DNA of 64,000 nucleotides. Origin: Paragonimus skrjabini miyazakii (taxonomy: Eukaryota > Platyhelminthes > Trematoda > Plagiorchiida > Troglotrematidae). Shown here piece by piece: positions 34,474 through 45,457 of the stretch. Both the position numbers and the translations under genes were made by a program. The notes beneath the pieces were generated by a model. It was not told the DNA's origin. It did not search any database and saw only the letters and a program-made list of their open reading frames with translations. The stretch spans positions 1 to 64,000 of the forward strand of contig JTDE01021170.1 in NCBI GenBank assembly GCA_014338405.1, given 5' to 3'. Position 1 is the first letter of the stretch, and every line of letters starts with the position of its first letter.

Positions 34474-37400
34474 CTGCAAGATCGCAAGTTGTTAATGGAT
34501 AGATCCGTAAAAGAAAAGAAGCGCGTACAGCACTTTCGAAGGATTTACAAATGATCAACGGTTGTGTACAATCACCGATTTTACGGGAATACGGTTGAAA
34601 ACTATTGTTTAGTTGAAGTATGTAACCCACATGCCGTCGACCGTTTGAATTTAAACAGACGAGCCTCAGGAAATCAGTCTTCTATCAGTCAAAGGTAATA
34701 ACTTCGTCACTGTCACACAGCCCTTTTATGAAATATAACAAATACCTATCAACAAGAAAATTAATCAGCACGTTAGGCGGCACAACAAAATCCGTTGCAG
34801 AAATTCTACTGACGAAACGTGTGCACACAGTTTATGGGTCTCTCTTTTACAGATTCACTTGCATGACAGTTTCACAGAAACCGTGGTAACCGACGAATGT
34901 GATAATCACACTATTTAGGAAACATCCAAAGGCAGAACATGCAACTTGAAAGTGAAATAGTTATCAATCAAAAACTTCGCTCGTTGCAAAATTGCATGAG
35001 AAAATCCGGTAACTAGGTTCGGAAAGGGGTTTATTCAGACAGATACGAACATGCTCAAAACTACTGCAAATACTCATCACCGAACTAAAAAATATTCATT
35101 AAGCTAAGATAAAACCACAAACGGAAAACAAGTTCCCATAAAAGCAGCGTTACAGATCTTCATGTCGTGTCATCTCTGGTGACTTGTCGAACAATCGTGG
35201 ACGAGCAACGTCTTTGGGCCAAAACCGGAAGCCCAGCACAAGCCTGAATGTCTAGGCCGTCAATCCATTATACATATAATAACCAGCGTTTTCAGCTTAC
35301 ACTAGATGAAGCGGAAAGCGTGCGATGTGATTAACAAGCGTTATGCATCTTCCCCGATTTGAAAAGTGGATTTTTTCAAGATGAAAGACCGAAACAATCT
35401 ATACTAATTGAACTTAGATAGAATTAGATGATAATGAACGACCAGACTCAACCCGTATCAAAACGTCCAGTCAATCGTACGTATGCGACCAGAAAAACAC
35501 TCAAGGAGACTGGATAACTCTACAAGCAACATACATGTTATACATACTTTTCCAATAGCAGTGTAACTGACCGGTATGCGCTTTAGATGCATCACGAATG
35601 CTCTCTCTCTCTAGCCAAATCAAAACGCGACAGTGATTGTTGTGTGGCACGTGGCGACACCAATTCGGTGTGACAACAATCTAGAAGCATTTGTTAAGGA
35701 CATGACCCAGGCAAACAACAGAGCCAAATCACAGGGTTGCGACTACCAAATGCATATGACCGATAACTCTTATACATGAGCACTAGTGTATGTCGACAGG
35801 ATGATGAATGCGGGTGGCACAAGTTTGGGTCAATTTATGTGTAGCTTTTGAAATTTACACAAATGATGCAAACCCAAATGCCAACAGAATAGCTATGGCA
35901 GGCACCTCAATAAAGGCTCATGAACAATGTGAGATCTACACAGATTATCATCACACAAAAAATGTGACCGGAGAGTAACTAACCAGAGACGCATACGGTT
36001 AGTTTAGTACAACTAAGAATGATTTTATTTGCCACACAGCAGAAACTCAGGTAACTGATACCAAGTACGACCTCACGATGAAAATGACAGGTATATATGT
36101 AGTAATCTAGGAACGACGTGGTCGAACCTCTTTGCTTGGTGGGGGTCTTTGAACATAATTCCATACAGTTCGCGAACGTTGTGATCAAATCACTTAAAAG
36201 TTACACTGTATAAAGAGTGGATAAGTGGAAAAGAGAAGCCACAAAATCAAAGAGTGTAAGTATCCAGGCGTACTTTGATTCCGCACAAAATGGCAAACCG
36301 ATTTCCACAAGGATGACGTCAATCAGGACTGCCGCATGAGCAACAACTCCGCGACCGTGAGATTAGAGAATCGGTATGCAGTAAAGCAGTGAGCGCAATA
36401 AACTTTGGTGATGTGACCGTGCGACGCTGAGATGATTCAGGCTACGAGTGTGGTAATGGTAGCAAGCTAATGAGTCATGCACAAGACCACGGCTAACCGT
36501 CAACGAATAAGTGTCGGATGGATTGTGTACATCTAATATACGTACATATACAATTCAACCGTGTGAATCGGTCCATATGTAGTTTAGCATAAGCGCAAGT
36601 GCGCGCTGAAGTCCTTTGGTTTCAGACACTGTGACAAGCTAACTTGGAATAACACGTTAACATCCATGCATGAAATTTCATGCGTAAGTACGTACCAATG
36701 AACAAGTGAAAGGGTTAACTCTTAATTTTTACCCTGAATTATTCGGCCACTTGAGCGCACGGCATTATTTATCGCATGCTGATGACTAAACTTTTACACA
36801 ATTAACCTCCAGTTTGATTCACAGGCTGTAGCAGAAAAGTCAGCAGTCGTATATGGGGTTACCGAACTGAGTTACGTTCGGACAGTGCCTATTACCAAGA
36901 CCCCATAACTATGCTGCAACCCCAAGACTGATGACTATCTTACACACTGACCAGTGTCTTATCATACTTGGTTTGAAGACAATCAGGACGTCTACTATGG
37001 TATCCAACTCTCATTGTCATAAGGTGTCAGGCCATATCAGTGCAACAAAACCTGCTTGTCAGTACTAAACTGGCCCGAAAACGCACTCCGGCACTTATGT
37101 TCATTTCCTGGTTGTGGTGGTGGTGGTGGTGGTATACACACCGCCTTACTGAACACAATCATAATGCTTCTGCTCTGACAACAATCTCAAATACAGGACT
37201 ATTTCATCATCATCACTGAAACCGCCTCACAGCAAACATATCACCTTGTCTGGTCTTCGTAGGATCAATCGCAATGTGTACGACTGGTAGCTCAAGAAGC
37301 GACAAAATAATTATTTCATCATGGGAGTATCGGCTGTAAAAGGTAGAGATTTCCAAACAAATAATAAGAGGATTTATGAATTGGATGGCGTTATACCATT

Positions 37401-38788
37401 AGGTCTACAATGCTAAGCGTTGAAACAGTAGGTGTTATACGTGAATATGTATTTAGTCAATCCTAGAGAATGCAAGAAAACGCTACTGTCAGTGAGATTC
37501 AGACACTTAAGTGTGAGGAAACGGGTTCATGCTTTTAACGCAAGCCTACTAAAAGTTTAGTTTTTAAAGGTTACTAATGTACTGAACTCAAACGGAGAAC
37601 CTACTATGGGATAATCAACGTCAAAGACGAGAAGCTGGAGGCATTTGATAATTGAGATGCATCAAATATAGCAAAGCTATAAAAGCTTGATGCCGATTAA
37701 GTTGTCCAAAAAAAAGAGGCATTTCATCAGTAGTTTGAAAAAAATAAAAGCTGCTTGAATAAGGGAAAGCCGGTTAGCAAAAACCTACGTATCTATTTCA
37801 CTAACAAACACAACAACAGAAAGGTATCGGACTATGGATGTGAACATCACCAAAAGTATGAGGTTAAACTAGAGAGAAATGTTTTTTCACACAAGCACCT
37901 GGATTTTTTTCGTATTATTAAATCGTATTCAAAATGTAGATTGTGCAATTCCCATACTGTAACGTAGGTATCCGCTGGGTCGATTTTATGGATGCTACAT
38001 ACTACGTGAGAAAATCCTAGGGTAATGGTTCCTAGTTGACAGTCATTGAATGTTTTGGTGAATGTGAAAACACTTGATCGTTCACTTTAGACTTCCATAA
38101 ACAACGAGTTACGAACACTCATTGTCCACGAGCCATAAAATGTGACACTGGGAGCGTATGCCAACAATGAACACGCCTGAACCTAAACTGTTTAAACTAG
38201 TTCCAGCAAACGACAGTATGGAACGTATGGAAAATAGAGATACGAATTCACAAAACAAGAACGATGTCAAAGATGAGGAGGGAGAACAAAAATGCTCCGT
38301 TGGAATGACTTCGAAATTGGAGCAACATTTACACCAATTTAGGACATGTGGAATTACCCACACCACCCATTGGCCAAGCGGTTGTCACACATGCTAGACA
38401 CAGCCAGATGTAAAACTTCGAAGCGCGGCTTCGGCGATCCCTATGATCGTGCGAATGCAATCAAAGACGTCAATTTAAGAGAGAAATCAATACTTTCTCT
38501 TGATCTTTTAACCGTATTGATTATATCGAGGACGGTGATAGATACATATAGACGCCATAGTTTTAACTAAAAGTTAGTTTATGTGTGCCTTTACAACGTA
38601 AAGTACAATTAAGGGATACATTTGTTGTGACCGCAAAAGACGCTTGGCCTGAGAGTTCGTTTATTGCACAAACGCCCATATAGGTCATGTCAAAAATCAA
38701 ACCTCAAACGCGTATACTCATTTGCAAGTTAGTTATGCATTCACATCCATCATTGTCATTCGCCTTGTTGGAACTTCTGCCGAGCGCG
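34474..38788. other. No recognisable gene; TGG microsatellite
   Basis: A TGG/GGT run lies at 37114-37133, a short CT run at 35602-35612 and a TCATCATCATCA stretch at 37203-37214. The ORFs here (35979-36188, 37755-38570) show no motifs. Confidence 0.45.
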
Positions 38789-38792
38789 TACG

Positions 38793-38823
38793 CACTATTT
38801 CGATAGTCTCTCCTTGTCCTCCG
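38793..38823 (+). repeat. 31-base sequence repeated on the other side of the gap (left copy)
   Basis: The last 31 bases before the N run (CACTATTTCGATAGTCTCTC, then CTTGTCCTCCG) are identical to the first 31 after it (38924-38954). This is what unmerged overlapping contig ends look like; a real tandem repeat is the alternative. Confidence 0.9.
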
Positions 38824-38923
38824 NNNNNNNNNNNNNNNNNNNNNNNNNNNNNNNNNNNNNNNNNNNNNNNNNNNNNNNNNNNNNNNNNNNNNNNNNNNNN
38901 NNNNNNNNNNNNNNNNNNNNNNN
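38824..38923. other. Assembly gap, 100 N, probably a false gap
   Basis: An exactly 100-base N run flanked by identical 31-base ends. The most economical reading is that no sequence is missing and the flanks overlap. Confidence 0.95.
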
Positions 38924-38954
38924 CACTATTTCGATAGTCTCTCCTTGTCCTCCG
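38924..38954 (+). repeat. 31-base sequence repeated across the gap (right copy)
   Basis: Identical to 38793-38823; unique sequence (TCTTCCTGGC) follows directly. Confidence 0.9.
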
Positions 38955-39479
38955 TCTTCCTGGCATTCGCAGCTTGCCCTTTTGTTCCTGAACGTTGCCT
39001 GTGGGTAACATACTACTTGTTAGTAGTGTACTACTCACAACGAAACTGCCTGTCATACAACACATTGATAAAATGACGGCGTCTCAATAAGACCACCGTT
39101 GAGATCACTACTTGTAAATATTTTCACGGCCAAATTGGAAAACCAATAGCTGAAATTATCGGAGGGTCAGTGCAACACTTATGACAGTTACAGGGATGAA
39201 ATCCCATGCGTAATGGATAACGAAATAAATCCGTCTGACATCTTGCCTATATTTAATCCCATACAATGAAATTTATCATTTTCGTCGGAGACCAAAATGA
39301 ACAGCTAATTAGGCTTTATGGATGTTCGTTTGCGCTGGCGCGCTGATGGCTCAATTCAACGTGCGATACACAGAAAGGGTACTTGGAATCATCAGTACGT
39401 TTTCTACCATTTATCTCGAAAATAAACCTAATTAACTGTTTGACGGAGCTAGGCGACAGTGGAATGAAACAGACCAGTC
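38955..39479. other. No recognisable gene
   Basis: Short readings such as LFLNVACG or the minus ORF from 39065 do not match anything recognised. Confidence 0.4.
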
Positions 39480-40012
39480 ATATCTGGCAGAAAAGAAAGC
39501 TGTGCACATCGGATCATTCTTGAGGAGCGATACGTCAGCCAAAAATACTAAATGTAGGCTCTCAAGCGCAGTTAATAAAACATTTTACGCTGGTAAATTA
39601 CGTGTCCGCTTTAGTTTTAATCCGGTTTTGTGCCCACGCCTAAAATACGAAGTGTCTGGTATTGCAATCACCCACTCACTTGTTTCTGTGGAACCAGTTG
39701 GGTTGACCGTACGACCAGACGCCTAACTGAACTGGTTCATGAACGCTATCCAGCTTGGCATAACAGTGGAATGATGAAGTCAATCAACGGTGTCATACTA
39801 TCGCACCTGGAGGAAACGAACAATTCCGTCAGCGTAATGGGGGAATTTCATTCAATATACCCGATTAAGGTTAACCAGTCGAGTGTAGTAAAGCGCAGGA
39901 TTCTGTCCACAGCAGAGGCTACTGGAATCCGTCTGTGTAACTCACCTCTGTGGACCGAGAAACGTTTTGTCCAGGCTTTGGAACAACCTTGGCCAACTCC
40001 AACCCTGTAAAC
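39480..40012 (+). pseudogene. Penelope-like element: RT end plus GIY-YIG endonuclease tail, one frameshift
   Basis: The first frame gives KCRLSSAVNKTFYAGKLRVR and FSFNPVLCPRLK, the conserved RLR.AV..TF.AA.L...F...P.L..RLK segment linking RT and endonuclease in this group. A frameshift near 39630-39690 leads to TCFCGTSWVDRTTRRLTELV, a degenerate C.CG.SYIGRTTR.L..R. core in which Tyr-Ile-Gly is replaced by Trp-Val-Asp. It runs on as HERYPAWHN, VILSHLEETNNSV, ILSTAEATGIRLCNSPLW and a QPWP end. Loss of the YIG core and the frameshift make it non-functional. It has the same family features as 3930-4540. Confidence 0.75.
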
Positions 40013-40129
40013 CTGACATGACCCGCTGTGCATGTGGGTATTTGATTACGGCTTGACAGTGATTTGAGTGACCTCATCAATCATTCGTTCTCCGTGTATC
40101 CCGCTAATGATTTCTCTGTACAATTGATA

Positions 40130-40176
40130 TCCAACCTGATGATGATTCAGTGAAAATGAACGCGTTCGGTACATTG
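40130..40176 (+). ncRNA. Hammerhead-like core motif, second copy
   Basis: CTGATGA at 40136-40142 and GAAAA at 40152-40156, followed by an ACGCGTT block at 40160-40166. The order and spacing match 4730-4770 (CTGATGA, GAAAA, ACGCGTTT), and both stand within 200 bases 3' of a Penelope-like tail ending in Trp-Pro. Helices are even less well formed here, so it is probably a decayed relic. Its value is the positional conservation. Confidence 0.35.
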
Positions 40177-42648
40177 TATTTCTTATGAGAACTCTGAGAA
40201 TTTTTACACCACCAGAAGTGATGAGAATCAAAGGCAATCATCTCACCCCGTATACACGGTGAGAACACTACGGCCTTAACAGAGAAACGTATTTCTCTGA
40301 AGCTCCCCTGCGATGGATAAATTTTAGCAGGTGTTCCCAAAATGTTCCATCTGTTCGGGACGAAGAACGCGAATAGTTTGAATTGAGACAGCCATCGTTT
40401 GCAAATTCGGTCTCCCTTACACTAAATCGAAGGCCAGAATACCCACGAATCAAGAATAAAGCATCTAGCTAGTCCTAGTAAAAAAAAGACTCGCTACATC
40501 TCCTTTAGCAAATTCAACGAGTTGGCGTTTATCAATTCTGCATGAGCATTTATTCGCTCAAGGGCCGTTGTCATACATTGAGTCAGCTGAAATCGAGCGA
40601 CGTATGCTTCATGAGTTTATCCACGTACCAAAAATTCAAGTCTGTGGCAAATGCACAGCTCTTTCGGAACAAAACTGTTCATTACAAGCTTTCATTGCTG
40701 CTAATGTCTGCTCTTAGAGTTCACTAAACCGTCTTACCTGATTCGAACTGGGTACTTTACTTCTCCGAATCATCTGATAAGCATTCTTTACACTTACTAA
40801 TTAAATATCTCGCATTTACATGTGTACGACCTCAGAGCAGATGACAGAATAAAACGGGTATGCATAACAGCATGGTCCGGATTCAGGTTGCTCCTAAAGG
40901 TACGATAGTGACTTCCTGTCACTTTCTCCCGTCACTTCCTGTATTGGACTGCAATATGAGTGAGTTTTGTGCACCACTGACATGCAGAGGGAAGTTACCA
41001 TGTTACACAATGCTTCTTCTTGTGTTGAAATGCTGTACTCAAAATGTAGAGACCGTGACAAGTGCGTTGTACCCAGACACCAAAAACATCACGCCGCTTG
41101 TTAATTGGAGAAAGACCGTCAAGTGGAGCAATCAAACCGCCAGCTAGCTCGCGATGTCTGAGTGTTTGGTGTGCTTTGAAGGATCAACGACAATGTTGTA
41201 CAACGCACTCTTTGTGGCATCTGAACATGCGTCCTTCGCAACCAGCACCAGTATAATGAACATAAAACATTTTTCTAACTTGTGCCAACAGCCCACAAAA
41301 GACCGTTTATTCGGATTCAATCAAGCAAGTATTCGCCCGGTGTGAAAAACAGTACGATTCCAGTTCCATCCTGATCAAAACATCCAACTTCGACGTAAGC
41401 AGAGACAATGAAAGAAAAGTTAAGGAAACGTAATAGTTAAATGTTAACGTTTGCCAACTGTCTCGACATCAGGAAACAAACTTAACGTAAACGTAAAGGA
41501 AAGGGTATAAAGATTGAGAGACAAAGGGTAGTGGGTGATTATTGTCATCAGATAAAGTCTGGTACACACAGTCGTTCATGCTGCAGAAGGATGTGAGGAA
41601 CCAGACCTCAAGTCTCCGATTTAAGTGTTCGACACACAAAACGACAGGAGAGAGTTTTCGTATGGAATTCTACTAGGAACCCATAACACAACAACATGGA
41701 TCACTTGGCAGTAACAGATACCTCTAGATCAGTGATGTGGTGAGTATATCACTGATGTCTGATTATGGTGTACGCAGTAACACTATTCAAAGTTACATCA
41801 AACTTTCTGATGGTAACGTTAATTTTTCCACCGTACCGGTTAATACGCTGATGGACAAGGTCAACCGCTGGGTGATCGAAAAGCTCTTTTTAAAGGGTCT
41901 CTTTTCTAACCTTTCCTTCTTACGTTGAAGATAGTAGTGCTATGACCATAAAATTAGCTCCGCCGCATACGCATACATCAATAACTAAGACCTACGTGGA
42001 AGGTAGTGTTAAATAAAATGCCATGTGTTTGATTGTTCCCTTCTGGTCTGTACGACATGGCTGTACCCAACAGGACAGACAACATATCTAGCACAGCGCA
42101 CACGATCGATACAGTGCATAAGCCAGGCAATCAGATCAGGTGTAGTAGAATAGGCTAGGTCGCGTTACTGTATCAATAACGGTGTGGACAGTTGATCGCA
42201 CTCACGACATCAGGTAACCGGAGTGGCCTTTCTTAGCCTGACACAGATCACAACAAACAGTGAATATCTCTTTAGGTAGCACTCGTTCGACAGATCCCGA
42301 AGTTGTCTTCACTAGGACGAATATCACGCCTTACGTTGAGTGAGGATCAAGAGAACTGCACGTAACTTATGAGGGTTATTATTCCAATCATAACTGCTAT
42401 TAGTATGTGTCACAATTCAATTCCTAACCCAGAAAAAGATGATGCCGCGTACAAAAATCAAGGCTACTGTCGATCAAAGTCAGCAAACTGAAGTGTTTGT
42501 CGGGACAAGAAAGGTGCGTTTACTTGAGTCGTACGAAATTTGTGCTAATTCAACAGCTTTTTAGTGCCTGTAATCAAGCGGAACAGATTGAACGATGGAG
42601 CGCAGGGCGGTAAACAGAAGGGAACGAAAACATGCAACAATTGCTCAC
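40177..42648. other. No recognisable gene
   Basis: Several overlapping ORFs of 60-95 codons (40542-41345, 41737-41928) lack motifs and splice context. Confidence 0.45.
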
Positions 42649-42743
42649 CAGGATATTTGCTCTGACAATTCCGGCTGAAACATTGGTCGAAATTGCAAAC
42701 CGTCCGCCCTGATATTCAAATCAACAGACATTCCGTTGGGATC
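42649..42743 (-). CDS. Candidate internal exon with strong splice borders, unknown gene
   Basis: The acceptor is TTTTATTTTCTCATCCAG (AG at 42745-42744), with a long pyrimidine tract, and the donor is TG|GTGAGC (GT at 42648-42647). The 95 bases read DPNGMSVDLNIRADGLQFRP and then MFQPELSEQIS, starting in phase 0 and leaving two bases. The composition is balanced and unlike the surrounding random frames. I do not recognise the family. It lies on the same strand as the SxIP gene, 16.5 kb upstream of exon A; its end phase needs at least one more exon before exon A, so membership is open. Confidence 0.5.
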
Positions 42744-44589
42744 CTGGATGAGAAAATAAAACGTTACGTGGTGTGAATGAGGGCGGTAAAAATAAGTGAA
42801 GCTCGACACAAGTATGTACTGACCTCGTCTGTCCCATACTACGACGCTGTGCTTCAGACAAAAGGTTAATATTGGAACCAGACTAGCAGTAAGAGGCTTA
42901 GACAAGTCAGTTGGGTGAGTGACCCGGTCGGATTAAACGAACAGCTGCGATAGTTTCCACTAAATAGAATGACCACTGATAGTTGAGCTAAGTGAACCAA
43001 TAATCAATCGTTAAAATGCAAGTATGACTTCGCACGGTTAGCCCTGAGACACCAGATGTCTCACGTGACGGACCGCCGTTCAACACCATGGTGAACTGTT
43101 ATATTGGTGTTCGAAAATAATTGTCTCGAAAGTATTCAATTCATGTCGGCAGACACAACAGTTCGAATAAAATAACTTCACATGAGGAAAGGAAAGAACA
43201 ATGTCAACTCCGGTTGCCAGTCGATTTCCAATGAGGTTTAGAATAGTATATAGTTTATTTGACGACGGGAAGGCATCATATTTAACGATACTGCACACAC
43301 AGTTCAACGAACTCGGTTTCTTAGGCCCCCATTGTAAATTCGGACAAAACAGGGTTTGATGCACTAGTACCCACTGGAAAATGCCTAACAGACACTCAGA
43401 GAGAAATATTTGGCGTTTTCACAGTCTTGTCTTCAGCAAAAAAAAGCTATCCATTGTTTAACAGTTAGGCCCTTTAAAATAATTTTGGGAAGAGTATGAC
43501 ACCATACAGAACAGAGAATAAAGTAATACCCCGAAGCAAGAATATTGGTGTATGGAAATGTTTATAGGCCGCTGAAAAGATCGTTATAGAAAAGTCGTTG
43601 GGACCAAGACAAGGTAGATGATTTGGAGGCTTGGAAACGTTGACCAATAATAAAACGATGAATACCACAACCGTTAGGTAATTGCTTCCAGAACAAAAAA
43701 AAAACTCGGAAACCTTTGAGTAGAAGAGTGAGTAGAGCCTACAGAGAGCGGCAGATGAAGATGGTATATGGAAACAAAGGGAGAGATCGGCCCGAATAAA
43801 TAAACCAAGGTAGCTCAAACAACCTAGAAACAGTCATTGGGTAAAATGAGTCCACTGCGGAATAAAACGCCGAACTAAAGATGCGCATTCCGGTTTGTTC
43901 TGACCCACCCACAAGACAAGACTACTTAAATGAATATAAATCCTTCAGTTACAGTTTCAAGGTCTACGGTTTGCGCAAATATTGATAGCGCAATTTATTT
44001 TTGTCAATCAAGAACCAAAACGGTGTAGTAATTGCACAACAACGTGAGCGTCGAGAACGAAATCCCTAAGATCAGTGTTCAAATCGGAGTACGGATCAAC
44101 ACTCCGAAGTGTTAAGGTCAGCTACCAATAAGCACCGGTTCGCCAGAACAGAAATAAGAAAACAGGTAGAAAGCAACTATATCTAACCAGAATACCCAAA
44201 ATGAATAACGAGAGCCATGTCAACAAACGTCAATGTACAGATACACGAAATGGAATAAAATGTTCGTTAATTCGCAACACTTGAGCATATCTGGTTTTTT
44301 GGAGTAAGCTTATTTCCCTATTGGAAATCCATGCTGCGCCCGATTGGCAAACGTTTTACTCTATATCAAGAAACAAATAGCGCTCAATGTGATATAAATT
44401 TGCTTACCACTGGAATACGTTTAAACTTGCCGGATACCTAAATGGACACATAACTGGATACATAACTATAAACAACCATGAAAAAGATCAGCAAGGCCGA
44501 CTACTGGAGCCGCTTCACGGTCAAGAAACTAGCAGCCAATTCCTCGAAGAAAATTACCAAAACATAAACAACAGTATACCAGTGATTAC
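42744..44589. other. No recognisable gene
   Basis: The minus ORF at 43474-43818 is long for the region (114 codons) but is a hydrophobic reading without motif or splice borders. Confidence 0.45.
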
Positions 44590-44690
44590 TTTTGAGTAGT
44601 ACGGGATTTTGATTTTCATACAGACTGAACACCACCCACAAGTGATCACAGCTGTCGCATTCCCATAGACTTTCCAGTCGGCTCCCTTCG
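44590..44690 (-). mobile_element. Inverted partial SINE tail
   Basis: The minus strand reads GGGAATGCGACAGCTGTGAT, ACTTGTGGGTGGTGTTCAGT and CTGTATGAA, matching the plus strand at 44930-44988 (GGGAATGCGACGGCTGCGAT and onwards). Only the tail part of the repeat is present, in opposite orientation to the fuller copy beginning about 45 bases away. Confidence 0.6.
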
Positions 44691-44734
44691 AAGAGAAACA
44701 CTACACTCGAGTTTCGCCGTCATTAGAGCTCATC

Positions 44735-44995
44735 AATAAAACATATCCTTGCCACTGCCAGGACTGGAACTCCGGCCACACTTTTCATGAGGCGACCGTG
44801 TTTATCAGTGAGCCACTGACCTTACATTAGACACGACCGAATTATCATATGTGAATGCTCATCCACTTTCGCTTGTGAGTAAGGATCAGGTTGCCCGATG
44901 GCCTCGAGGGGAGATACAGTTACTATCTGGGAATGCGACGGCTGCGATTAACTGTGGGTGGTGTTCAATCTATATGAATATACCAGTGGTTGGTA
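44735..44995 (-). mobile_element. tRNA-derived SINE, copy 2
   Basis: On the minus strand TGGCTCACTGATAAACAC (44815-44798) fits a Pol III A box, and GGAGTTCCAGTCC (44775-44763) fits a B box (GGTTCNANNCC) at normal tRNA spacing. The remaining sequence aligns with 12926-13150. A tRNA-related region joined to an unrelated tail is the definition of a tRNA-derived SINE. The parent LINE is not identified. Confidence 0.6.
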
Positions 44996-45210
44996 CAGGT
45001 GTTCAAATGCAATACAATTACGGGAACAAACTTATTTTAGAGATTGAATACAGGAGAGAAATGTGCCTAAAAACATAAAATCTGTATGTATACATCAAAG
45101 TTAGTTTAATAGTACTGCTTGAAAAACCACATTCGTTCATGATAAACCAAACTATGTGAATCAGTCCGTCCGCCAATATTTTGACTTTAATAGCTTCACA
45201 GTGAGTAAAC

Positions 45211-45457
45211 CTACGAGCAGATTGTATTTGGATAAATGATCCAAATTCCACACGTACAGGTAATTGTAGAATACCAATGATAATTGTCCCTGTGATGTTG
45301 ACAACGTATGAAACACGCCCACAGCATCCGGATTGGAATGGTGTACACGATGTTCCCAATGGTGAGTAATCAATACCCCGGAAGGCAACACGAATAGGGT
45401 ATCCCGTCCGACATACCGTCAGTGTAAACGCATTAATCGACATTACATCAAAGAAAC
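45211..45457 (-). CDS. Weak candidate internal exon, unknown secreted or membrane protein
   Basis: A 160-codon minus ORF covers 45018-45500. A plausible exon runs from an acceptor CCAATCTTACACTAG (AG at 45459-45458) to an AG|GTTTAC donor at 45210. It reads FFDVMSINAFTLTVCRTGYP, then a Cys-rich piece GTSCTPFQSGCCGRVSYVV, an Asn-Ile-Thr glycosylation-like site and a hydrophobic stretch. Four Cys with glycosylation context suggest an extracellular domain. No family is recognised and the donor is weak. Confidence 0.28.

Noticed and set aside
37114..37214. Short repeats as a CRISPR or other array
   Set aside because: Plain TGG and TCA trinucleotide microsatellites without spacers; no CRISPR-like structure exists anywhere in the window.
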